Source of the DNA: Candidatus Kuenenia stuttgartensis
GTDB lineage: Bacteria; Planctomycetota; UBA11346
Direction: 5' to 3'
DNA length: 38,887 bases
NCBI GenBank assembly: GCA_945876185.1
Contig: CAMCMZ010000033.1
Coordinates: 1-38,887, forward strand
This document shows, piece by piece, positions 31,938 to 38,797 of this stretch. The notes beneath the pieces are model-generated. The model worked only from the letters and a program-made list of their open reading frames with translations, ran no database searches and was not told where the DNA came from. The translations under genes and the position numbers were made by a program. The first letter of the stretch is position 1, and every line of letters begins with the position of its first letter.

Positions 31938-33272
31938 ATGCCCGATCCCGTCCCCGCCACTGCTGGTCAGACTCCATCGCGCCTCGGCATCGTGGTGCCG
32001 CTCACCGTGCTCTCCGCCGTGCTGGCGTGGCGTTTCTTCCCGGCCCAGGCGGGCTGGTGGGCCTCGGGCATCGCGGTGTGGACGGCGCTGCTGGTCGGTG
32101 CGTTCAGTCCGGCCAGCACGCGCGCCAACCTGCCGGCCACGGCGCTGATCGCGCTGCTGGTCGCCGCCGCCGGCCTGGCCGGCGACCGCATCTGGCTCTG
32201 CGAGGCCACCTGCCAGGGAGGTGGGCACTACCGCACGCTGTTCGCCATCGACGTGCGCTGGTTCGCCGGTGGCGGCTGCCTGCTGTGGGCGCTCGCGGCG
32301 CTCATTGACCGGCGGCGGGACCAGGCCTCGCCGGTATCCGCCCTGCTGACCTGGGCGCTGCTCGGCGCAACGATCTACTTTATCCACGTTGGCTGGCGCT
32401 TGAACCTGACCTGCGGCCAATGCCTGGCCTTCCATACCGCGATCGTGGCCGGGGCGGTCGGCGCCCTGCGCGATGCGTTTCCGTTCGCGGCGCGGCTGCT
32501 CGTCGTCGTGCTGGTGTTCCTCGGCCTGCATTTTGCCTACCATCCCGCCGTCGTCCCCGACCTGGCCCCGGTGCCAATGAACGCCGACGCGGGCGTGACG
32601 GCGTTTCTGGGCGCTGGCAGACCTGCACCAGCTGCCCCGGCCCTGACCGGTGACGAAGCGGCTGCGCTCCAACGCGCTGACGCCGGCCGCACCCTGGTCC
32701 TCGTCCCCGGCGTCGATCCGCCGCTGCGCCTGGAACTCGCGCTCGACTTCCACTGCCCGGTCTGCGCCAAGGTCTGGCCGGCGCTGCGGGCGGCGTTTGC
32801 TGCGGCCCCGCAGGTCCCCGCCGGTCGGCGGCTCGAACTCGTCCACCGCGTGGTGATGCGGCCGTCGGATCCGTCCACCGGTGAGCTCGCCCGCTACGCC
32901 GCCGCCGCCGCGATGGTCGATGGCAAGGCCTATCTGGCCTTGCTCCAGACCGGCCTCGGCCTCGGCCAGGGCGTTGGCTGGACGGAGTTCCGCCCGCGTC
33001 TGAAAGAGGTCACCGATCCGGCCACGATCGAGCAGGCCCTTGCCGCGCATCCCACGGCGGTCGACCGCCTGATCGCCGATGACGCGCGCGCGTTGGCCCA
33101 GTTTCTGTACGGTGCGGGCACGCCGCAAATGATCCTGCGTGACGGCGTCGCCGGCCGCGAACTCGTGCGATTTGCCGGCGATTTCGACCCGGCTGCGGTG
33201 AAGATGGCGGTCGCCAGCGTGCTGATGCCGACTACTGCGCCGACCACTGCAGCGCCGGCGACTTCGCCGTGA
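31938..33272 (+). CDS. VKOR-like membrane domain fused to a DsbA-like thioredoxin domain
   Basis: 444 aa. The N-terminal half has about five helices and two Cys pairs as in vitamin K epoxide reductase homologues: C88/C92 (LCEATCQGG) facing the periplasm and the C159-x2-C162 pair (LTCGQCLAFHT) that would pass electrons to quinone. After a Pro/Ala linker a periplasmic thioredoxin-fold domain follows, with C273-P-V-C276 (DFHCPVCAKVWPAL) and a TPQ that fits the cis-Pro loop. Together this forms a self-contained disulfide-forming enzyme. The start is ATG 31938. A c-type cytochrome gene follows 71 bp later, on the same strand. Confidence 0.75.
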   Translation: MPDPVPATAGQTPSRLGIVVPLTVLSAVLAWRFFPAQAGWWASGIAVWTALLVGAFSPASTRANLPATALIALLVAAAGLAGDRIWLCEATCQGGGHYRTLFAIDVRWFAGGGCLLWALAALIDRRRDQASPVSALLTWALLGATIYFIHVGWRLNLTCGQCLAFHTAIVAGAVGALRDAFPFAARLLVVVLVFLGLHFAYHPAVVPDLAPVPMNADAGVTAFLGAGRPAPAAPALTGDEAAALQRADAGRTLVLVPGVDPPLRLELALDFHCPVCAKVWPALRAAFAAAPQVPAGRRLELVHRVVMRPSDPSTGELARYAAAAAMVDGKAYLALLQTGLGLGQGVGWTEFRPRLKEVTDPATIEQALAAHPTAVDRLIADDARALAQFLYGAGTPQMILRDGVAGRELVRFAGDFDPAAVKMAVASVLMPTTAPTTAAPATSP

Positions 33273-33343
33273 TGGCCTGGCCTGCTACCGCTTGTCGGAT
33301 TATTCTGCCGGCTGAGCATCCGCGCCCTCACCGGAGCACCGCC

Positions 33344-33724
33344 ATGCGTCACCTCGCCATCCTCGTCGCCTCCTCCTGCATCGCCGTCGCTGCGGCCGGG
33401 GATGCGGTCAACGCGGACTACTTCACCTCCACGATCAAGCCGATCCTCGAAGCGCGCTGCGTCGAATGCCACGGCCCAAAGAAGGCGAAGGAGGACCTCC
33501 GCCTCGACACGCCCGCCGGCATCCGCAAGGGCAGCCACGACAAGGTCGTCCTGGTGCCGGGCAAGCCGGCGGAAAGCCTGATCTATTCCATGGCGGCGAC
33601 CGCCAACAAGGACGACCGCATGCCGCCCAAGGGCGATCCGCTGACCGCTGATCAACTCGCCGCGCTCAAGCGCTGGATCGAGGCTGGTGCGCCCATGCCC
33701 GAGGCCGCTCCTGCCGCCAAGTAG
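33344..33724 (+). CDS. Planctomycete-type c-type cytochrome domain protein
   Basis: 126 aa. A signal peptide (residues 1-18, AILVASSCIAVAAAG) precedes a single heme-binding site CVECH; RMPPKG offers the distal Met. The layout FTSTIKPILEARCVECHG, VVLVPGKPAESLIYSM, then ALKRWIEAGAPMPE matches the PSCyt1/planctomycete cytochrome c domain, here standing alone rather than fused to DUF1549/DUF1553. It probably carries electrons in the periplasm. GGAG precedes ATG 33344 by about 8 nt. The small membrane gene overlaps its end. Confidence 0.92.
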   Translation: MRHLAILVASSCIAVAAAGDAVNADYFTSTIKPILEARCVECHGPKKAKEDLRLDTPAGIRKGSHDKVVLVPGKPAESLIYSMAATANKDDRMPPKGDPLTADQLAALKRWIEAGAPMPEAAPAAK

Positions 33725-33926
33725 GGATCAAGGATCTCCGGCAACCCGGCGCGAACCGCCGGACCGGGCCTGGATCATCTTCCTGATCCTGATCGCGGCG
33801 GTGTTCGTGCTCAGCACGGTGTTCAAGGTCCGGGTCGCGGTCGCTGGGGCGAAGTGGTTTGTCGGCATCGCGGTGATCCTCGCCATCTCCTGGATCATCG
33901 GCCGCCTGGCGGCGCGACGGCGATAA
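33687..33926 (+). CDS. Small membrane protein, two predicted helices
   Basis: Up to 79 aa. Two hydrophobic stretches (WIIFLILIAAVFVLSTVF and WFVGIAVILAISWIIGRL) separated by a short charged loop and ended by ARRR. I do not know its function. The only regular start is GTG 33687, which overlaps the cytochrome gene by 38 bp; the true start may be a non-standard codon further in. The hydrophobic pattern and position suggest a real gene. Confidence 0.5.
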   Translation: MRPCPRPLLPPSRDQGSPATRREPPDRAWIIFLILIAAVFVLSTVFKVRVAVAGAKWFVGIAVILAISWIIGRLAARRR

Positions 33927-33933
33927 TGCTCGC

Positions 33934-34180
33934 GGGGCTTGCGCCCCAGCCCGACTGCGCCGCTACGCGGCTGGCATGCTGCGCATGTCCCCGCTGCGCG
34001 GGGATCGGTCTGTTGCGACGGTGGCTGCGCCACCGTGTTCCGCTGCGCGGAACCAAGCCCGTCCCCGCTCGCTAGCGCTCGGGGGATTGCTCCTCGCGGG
34101 GCGCTGCCCCGCTACGCCCCGCTACGCCCCGCTACGCCCCGCTACGCCCCGCTACGCCCCGCCAGGGGCTCTCGCCCCTG
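33934..34180. repeat. Array of nine consecutive hairpins in a convergent gap
   Basis: The 326-bp gap between the small membrane gene and dacB contains no gene but is packed with palindromes: GGGGC-ttgc-GCCCC (33934-33947), GCCGC-tac-GCGGC (33959-33971), CATGC-tgc-GCATG (33975-33987), CCCCGC-tgc-GCGGGG (33989-34003), ACGGTGGC-tgc-GCCACCGT (34018-34036), GTTCCGC-tgc-GCGGAAC (34037-34053), CCCC..CGCTAGCG..GGGG (34063-34084), GCGGGGC-gct-GCCCCGC (34096-34112) and CAGGGGC-tctc-GCCCCTG (34163-34180). The stems differ, but most apices read GC-TNC-GC. Function is unknown. Confidence 0.85.
34111..34160. repeat. 10-bp tandem repeat, five exact copies
   Basis: GCTACGCCCC is repeated five times without error, between the last two hairpins of the array. 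One helical turn per unit; no coding role. Confidence 0.95.
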
Positions 34181-34207
34181 AACCCGCACGGACCCTACCT
34201 CTGCAAT

Positions 34208-34230
34208 AGTTTGACTTCCTGAGTCAAACT
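34208..34230. terminator. Hairpin at the dacB 3' end
   Basis: AGTTTGACT-tcctg-AGTCAAACT, a perfect 9-bp stem about 22 bp beyond the dacB stop. It is more A+T-rich than the array next to it and may end dacB transcription, though there is no long T-run. Confidence 0.45.
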
Positions 34231-34252
34231 CCCTTCACTCAATGACCCTAGC

Positions 34253-35641
34253 TCAGCGTGCGCTGGCCGCGACGTGGGCGGCGATCGCCGCATAGCAACG
34301 GTCGCGCAACCCGGTCGCCCAGTACCAGCGCGTGGATTCCCCCCGGTTGAAGAGCAGGGCGAAGGCATGGCGGCGGCCGTCGGCCTCGACGTAGCCCGCC
34401 AGGCACACCGCCACCGCCAGGGTGCCGGTCTTGACCCGCCCGTGCGCACCGGACAGGTCATATTTTTTCTCCTCCTTCAGGCTTTCGACAAAGATTTTGT
34501 CGCCCGCCATGACGGTGAGCAGGCGCACCAGGGTGCCGGCCGACGCGCTGTTGCCGTAGCTCAGGCCGCAGCCGTCCATCAGGGTGATCGGACCGGCGTC
34601 CTTGCCGACGAGTTTTTCCAGGTTGGTTCGGGCGGCGCTCAGGCCGTCCTCCAGACTGCCACGTCCACCGCCAGCGACGCCGATCAGGCGCAGCACCTGC
34701 TCGCCGTAGAAATTCTGGCTGCGCTGGTTCATCAGGCGCAGGGCGGGGGCAAGGTCGCTGCGATGGTCGATGAGCGTCCGGCCCGCTTCAGGGTCGACGG
34801 CATCCAGGCGCACGGCACCCGTGACGGCGATGCCCGCGAGACCCAACTGGTACTTCAGTTCATCGCCCGCGAGCAGGTCGGGGTCCTCGGCGATGGCGAG
34901 CGGAAACCAGTCCGTCGCGGTCGCGGTTGATCCACTCACGGTCACCGTGTTGGTCGTCTTCGCCCGACCGATGATGACTTTCCCGGCCCCGGTGCTGGTG
35001 CGGTTGTCGATCTGGATGCGGGGCGAATGCGGCCGAGTTTCGATGCGGCACGGAGCGCCGGCCTTGCCAGGCAGGGCGCGGACCTCGATGCAGTTGTCGG
35101 ACCAGGCGAACGCGCTTGCCGGAGCGGAATACCAGCGCTGGATGTTCTCGGCGTCCTTGGGATAGGTGTCGGGTCGGATCGGCCCGCTGAACAGCCGCGC
35201 GTCGATCACCAGATCGCCCTGGATGCGGCGGACGCCGGCGGCCTTTAGCCGTGCCGCCCAGTCGGCGAAGATGCGGGCGGGATTGCGATCGTCGTTGAAA
35301 TGCTCGTCGAAAGTCGGATCGCCGCCGCCGATCACGCCCAGGCCGGGCAAGGTGCCGTCGCTGACTGGCCCGAGCGCGACGAGCCGGGTGCGGAAGCGGT
35401 AGTCCGCGCCGAGCCCGCGCAACGCGGCGGCGGTGATCAGCAGCTTGGTGGTCGAGGCGAGCATCAGCGGTCGGTCGGCGCGGTGGCGGTACAGCACGGC
35501 ACCCGAGGCGCAGTCGGCAACTACCACCGAGGCGAGTCCGCCGGCGGGAACCTCGGCCAGGATCGCGTCAAGTTTCGCGGTCAGATCGGCGGCCTGGATT
35601 GAAACCATGGCCAGGACGGTGAGCGCCAGGATCCTCAGCAT
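34253..35641 (-). CDS. dacB: D-alanyl-D-alanine carboxypeptidase/endopeptidase (PBP4, S13 family)
   Basis: 462-aa periplasmic penicillin-binding protein that trims peptidoglycan peptides. A signal peptide (ILALTVLAMVSIQAA) is followed by the catalytic Ser-x-x-Lys in LASTTKLLITAAALRGLG. The second motif lies in LMDGCGLSYGNSASAG and the KTG triad in RVKTGTLAVAVCLAGY. The inserted domain between the first two motifs is present, and length fits the family. ATG 35641 is chosen because it opens the signal peptide. Its upstream region is shared with recN and is filled by the nested repeat element. Confidence 0.95.
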   Translation of the reverse strand: MLRILALTVLAMVSIQAADLTAKLDAILAEVPAGGLASVVVADCASGAVLYRHRADRPLMLASTTKLLITAAALRGLGADYRFRTRLVALGPVSDGTLPGLGVIGGGDPTFDEHFNDDRNPARIFADWAARLKAAGVRRIQGDLVIDARLFSGPIRPDTYPKDAENIQRWYSAPASAFAWSDNCIEVRALPGKAGAPCRIETRPHSPRIQIDNRTSTGAGKVIIGRAKTTNTVTVSGSTATATDWFPLAIAEDPDLLAGDELKYQLGLAGIAVTGAVRLDAVDPEAGRTLIDHRSDLAPALRLMNQRSQNFYGEQVLRLIGVAGGGRGSLEDGLSAARTNLEKLVGKDAGPITLMDGCGLSYGNSASAGTLVRLLTVMAGDKIFVESLKEEKKYDLSGAHGRVKTGTLAVAVCLAGYVEADGRRHAFALLFNRGESTRWYWATGLRDRCYAAIAAHVAASAR

Positions 35642-35698
35642 GACCGCGCACCTTGGATGTGCGATCCCGTCTGGCAACCGAGGTCAACCGGGTCGATC

Positions 35699-36009
35699 CG
35701 GGGCGCCTCAAAAGTCGGCCTTCCTGGGAGCGCCGGCGTCTCGCCGGCCGGAAAAGCAGCATCCGAAGGATGCCCTGGGGATTGGCCATTCGTACGGGGT
35801 GATCAGGCGAGCCGGCCAAGGCCGACCACAATTATTCAGCAATTCACTATCTTTCCGGCCTTGGCCGGCTCGCCTCGCGGTCAGCGGCCGGTTGCAAACC
35901 GGCGGTCCCAGACGCAAGCGTCTTTGCTGGTTTTTGTAGTTTGACGACGCAAATGGCCAATCCCCAGAGCATCCGAAGGATGCCACCAACCAACTTTTGA
36001 GGTGGCCCG
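35699..36009. mobile_element. MITE-like element, copy 2, interrupted by another element
   Basis: Same family as 28420-28519: left end CGGGGCGCCTCAAAAGTCGG, REP-like unit (GGGAGCGC plus the same hairpin, about 35726-35748), the GCATCC-gaa-GGATGC palindrome, and right end CAACTTTTGAGGTGGCCCG. The 10-bp repeat CGGGTCGATC flanks it (35689-35698 and 36010-36019). Without the insert and its duplication it would be 101 bp, matching copy 1. It occupies most of the 472-bp divergent gap between dacB and recN. Confidence 0.75.
35775..35967. mobile_element. 193-bp element with perfect 16-bp inverted ends, nested in copy 2
   Basis: Ends are CTGGGGATTGGCCATT and its exact inverse (35952-35967). The 17-bp AGCATCCGAAGGATGCC is present on both sides (35758-35774 and 35968-35984), consistent with a target duplication that includes a host-element palindrome. 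Inside are a 20-bp perfect inverted repeat (35805-35824 with 35856-35875) around an A+T-rich 31-bp loop, then the hairpins GCCGGTT-gca-AACCGGC (35887-35903) and AGACGCAAGCGTCT (35910-35923). No coding capacity is seen. Confidence 0.8.
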
Positions 36010-36113
36010 CGGGTCGATCAGGAACGCAGGGGCTGCGTCGTTGAGCCCGTGGCGGGACTTGCCCCTTGGTCCATGGCGCGGACCCTTTGAACCCGTTGAA
36101 AGCGCCGCCACCC

Positions 36114-37763
36114 ATGCTCGTCGAACTCCACATCCAGAACCTCGTCATCGTCCAGCAGGCGACGATCCGCCCCGGGGAAGGTCTGACCGTGGTGAGTGGC
36201 GAAACGGGTGCCGGAAAAAGTCTGCTCCTCGATGCGCTGGAGATCGTCTGCGGCGGGCGCGGCAGCGCCGACCAGGTCGGCCCGTGGGCGGATGCGGCCG
36301 GAGTGACGGCGTGCTTCCAGGTCGACGCGGAACTGGCCGCCGCCGTTGAACGCGGCGCAGCGGTCGCAGCCGAGGACGGTCAGTTCATCCTCCGCCGCCG
36401 CATCGGCGCCAACGGCCGCAGCCAGGCCTGGATCAACGATGTCCCGGTCACGGCGGCGGCCCTGCGCACCGCCGCCACCACGCTGGTCAGCATCCACGCC
36501 CAGCATGCGCCGTTGCACCTCGCCGATCCCGTGGTGCAGCTCAGGATGCTCGACGCCTGGGGCCGGCTCGACGACCTGGGCAGCCGCTACCGCGCGGCCC
36601 ATGCCGCCCTCGCCAAGCTGCGCGCCGACCTGCGCGACCTCGAGGAATCCGCGCGTGGCGGGATGAAGGAACTCGATTGGCTCCGCTTCCAATTGCGCGA
36701 GATCGAGGCGCTGGCGCCGAAGGCCGGCGAACTGGCTGAACTGGAGACCCGCTATCGATTGCTGGGATCCATCGGCGAATGGCGCGATGCCGCCACCGAG
36801 GCGCACGCCCAGCTTGACGGCGATGGCCAGGGAATAATCCAGCGCGTGGCCCGTCTGGCGCGCCGCCTGCAGGACGCACCCGAACCGCGCCTGGCCGCCG
36901 CAGGCAAGTCGTTGGCGTCGGCCTGTGAGCCGCTGCGCGAGGCCGCCGCCGCCTGTGCCGACGTGGGCGAAAGCATGGACGCCGACCCGGCTGAATTGCA
37001 GCGGGTCGAGGATCGCATCAACGCCTGGAACGACCTTTTGCGCAAGCACGGCCCTGACGAGGCCGCCCTGATGGCCGCCTGGGCCGCGATTGCGGAGCGC
37101 GTCGCACTGCTATCCGACCTCGATGGCCGACGCGATCGGCTGCAGGCCGACCTCGCCACCGCGCGTAGCCAGACGGTCGACCTGGGTGTCGTCTTGGCCA
37201 AGGCCCGCCGGGAGGCGTTCGTCGGCCTCGCCAAGGCGGTGCACGCGGCGCTCGCCGACCTCGGCATGCCCAAGGCGCGCATCAGTCTTGGGGAAGAACC
37301 GCTGGCGGAACCTGGCCCGGACGGCGGCGTGGCGCAGGAATTCGCCATCTGCACCAACCCGGGTTTTCCTGCGGGTTCGCTGGCCGAGATCGCTTCCGGC
37401 GGCGAGACCTCGCGCATCGCGCTCGCCCTCGCGGCGGTCCTTTCCGCCCAGGAACGCACGCCAGTGCTCGTGTTCGATGAGGTCGACAGCGGGGTCGGCG
37501 GCCGCCTGGGGACCGCCATCGGCTCGACCTTGCGCCGACTGTCCCGGGGCCGCACCGTCCTGTGCGTGACCCATTCGCCCCAGATCGCCGCCGTCGCCGA
37601 CCGCCACGTCGTGGTGCGCAAGCATCAGGGCAAAGCCGAAACGCACACCGGAGTCGAGGAGTTGACGGGCGAATCCCGTGGCGCTGAAATCGCGGACATG
37701 CTCGGTGGCGGTCAGAAAGCGTTGGAACAGGCCCAAGCACTTCTCGCGGATGCTCGCGCATGA
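36114..37763 (+). CDS. recN: DNA repair protein RecN
   Basis: 549-aa SMC-like ATPase acting in double-strand break repair. The N-terminal Walker A is SGETGAGKSLLLDAL, followed by the RecN-type VSIHAQHAPLHL segment. A long coiled coil covers about residues 160-350. The ABC signature (EIASGGETSRIALAL), Walker B (VLVFDEVDSGVGG) and the VTHSPQIAAVAD His switch come at the end. ATG 36114 gives the typical start LVELHIQNLVIV. The stop overlaps the STAS gene start (ATGA). Confidence 0.96.
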   Translation: MLVELHIQNLVIVQQATIRPGEGLTVVSGETGAGKSLLLDALEIVCGGRGSADQVGPWADAAGVTACFQVDAELAAAVERGAAVAAEDGQFILRRRIGANGRSQAWINDVPVTAAALRTAATTLVSIHAQHAPLHLADPVVQLRMLDAWGRLDDLGSRYRAAHAALAKLRADLRDLEESARGGMKELDWLRFQLREIEALAPKAGELAELETRYRLLGSIGEWRDAATEAHAQLDGDGQGIIQRVARLARRLQDAPEPRLAAAGKSLASACEPLREAAAACADVGESMDADPAELQRVEDRINAWNDLLRKHGPDEAALMAAWAAIAERVALLSDLDGRRDRLQADLATARSQTVDLGVVLAKARREAFVGLAKAVHAALADLGMPKARISLGEEPLAEPGPDGGVAQEFAICTNPGFPAGSLAEIASGGETSRIALALAAVLSAQERTPVLVFDEVDSGVGGRLGTAIGSTLRRLSRGRTVLCVTHSPQIAAVADRHVVVRKHQGKAETHTGVEELTGESRGAEIADMLGGGQKALEQAQALLADARA

Positions 37764-38332
37764 GCGCGCCGAGCGGATCCCAGGGCGCGATCCACTACCA
37801 GGTCTCAAGCCACGGGAAAACCGTGTACGTCCGCTGCCATGGCCTGGCCAACATGAAGAACGCTCCGGTGCTGGACGCCTACCTCGACAACGCGCGTACC
37901 AGCGGTTCACATACCGCCTGCATCGATCTGGCAGAGACCACCGGCATGGACAGCACTTTCATGGGCATGCTGGTCGGCCAGGGACATTCCTTCGAGAAGG
38001 CTGGCGGAAAGCTGGTGGTGGTGCGCCCGTCCGAACGCAGCGTACGCCTGCTGAAGATGCTCGGAATCTTTGAGGTTCTGCCGGTGGTCGAGAACTGCGC
38101 CATGCCGGACCTGCAGTTCGTGCCGCTTCAGGACGATGGCGGACTTAACCTGGCCCAGCGCATGGAACTGGTCCGCCGTGCGCACCAGAGCCTGTCTGTC
38201 CTCAGCGAGGCCAATCACGCGAAGTTCTCGGATTTCCTCAACGCTCTGGAAAAGGACCTGAGCAAGCAGCGGGCCGGGATATCAGTCGCGGTCGCCGCTC
38301 CACCGGTGGCCCCGGTCGCTCCCCCGCGCTGA
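37760..38332 (+). CDS. STAS-domain protein (anti-sigma factor antagonist-like)
   Basis: 190 aa. Residues about 10-110 form a STAS domain as in SpoIIAA: KTVYVRCHGLANM, CIDLAETTGMDSTFMGMLVG, in which the Ser of MDST is at the usual phosphorylated position, and GGKLVVVRPSERSVRLLKML. A helical extension of about 60 residues (AQRMELVRRAHQSLSVLS) and a Pro/Ala-rich tail follow. The start overlaps the recN stop, so it is coupled. No anti-sigma kinase is nearby; both sigma factors in the window are ECF type, so its partner is unknown. Confidence 0.85.
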   Translation: MSAPSGSQGAIHYQVSSHGKTVYVRCHGLANMKNAPVLDAYLDNARTSGSHTACIDLAETTGMDSTFMGMLVGQGHSFEKAGGKLVVVRPSERSVRLLKMLGIFEVLPVVENCAMPDLQFVPLQDDGGLNLAQRMELVRRAHQSLSVLSEANHAKFSDFLNALEKDLSKQRAGISVAVAAPPVAPVAPPR

Positions 38333-38357
38333 GGCGCTCCCCGGCCAAATCTGGGCG

Positions 38358-38385
38358 TTGACACCCGCCGATGGTTTCCTACAAA
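38358..38385 (+). promoter_or_regulatory. Candidate rRNA promoter P1
   Basis: TTGACA (38358-38363), a 16-bp spacer and TACAAA (38380-38385). A strong GC hairpin AGCCCCCC..GGGGGGCT begins at the end of the -10 (38385-38410). The layout is duplicated about 131 bp downstream. Confidence 0.6.
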
Positions 38386-38460
38386 GCCCCCCCCACGGCA
38401 GCGGGGGGCTGGAAACGGCCTGCTGATGCCAAGGGGAGGCGACGAGGAAGGACGACAACC

Positions 38461-38487
38461 GGGGTGCTTGGCCAAGCAAAGCACCCC
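38461..38487 (+). terminator. Hairpin between the two rRNA promoter modules
   Basis: GGGGTGCT (38461-38468) pairs with AGCACCCC (38480-38487), directly before the second TTGACA. There is no T-tract; it may attenuate or insulate P2 from P1. Confidence 0.4.
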
Positions 38488-38488
38488 C

Positions 38489-38516
38489 TTGACAGTGGTT
38501 GAGCCCGTCCTAAAAG
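38489..38516 (+). promoter_or_regulatory. Candidate rRNA promoter P2
   Basis: TTGACA (38489-38494), a 16-bp spacer and TAAAAG (38511-38516), followed by a GCC(C/T)CC..GGGGCTGGAAAC segment that also follows P1. The shared downstream sequence indicates a tandem duplication of the promoter and early leader. Confidence 0.6.
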
Positions 38517-38634
38517 CCTCCTCCCCACCGCGAGGGGCTGGAAACAGCCCTGAAGGCGATGGGGAAAGCCAGGGAAAACCCTGGTTCTGCGAATGGAATG
38601 GTTGACAAATCAAGATCCGTAGCAGGGGATGTCG

Positions 38635-38777
38635 CGCTGGCGCAAGCCGGCGAAGTCACTGGGATTCACCTGGTGGCGCAAAGTCCTGATCCTTCGGGGT
38701 CAGGTGTTCGACGACCGCAAGGTCGTTGGATAAGCAATACACCGGACGCGAGTCCGGAAGCCCGGACGCAAGTCCGG
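38635..38777 (+). other. rRNA leader with five tetraloop-capped hairpins
   Basis: CGCTGGC-gcaa-GCCGGCG (38635-38652), CCTGATCC-ttcg-GGGTCAGG (38685-38704), ACGACC-gcaa-GGTCGT (38711-38726), CCGGAC-gcga-GTCCGG (38742-38757) and CCGGAC-gcaa-GTCCGG (38762-38777). All loops are of the stable GNRA or UUCG class. They lie just upstream of mature 16S and are likely to fold in the precursor transcript. Confidence 0.7.
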
Positions 38778-38797
38778 ATAAGAGCAGAGCTCAAACT

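Noticed and set aside
31149..33128. Minus-strand ORF (659 aa) opposite the SixA-like and VKOR genes
   Set aside because: Shadow of two well-supported plus-strand genes.
33934..34180. CRISPR array
   Set aside because: The palindromes are not copies of one repeat, spacing is irregular, and no cas gene is present.
38602..38623. Third rRNA promoter at TTGACA 38602
   Set aside because: No -10-like hexamer at 15-18 bp; the sequence there is AGGGGA/GGGGAT.
1..38797. tRNA genes
   Set aside because: No cloverleaf-like GTTCGA-type arm with acceptor stem was seen in the intergenic gaps.
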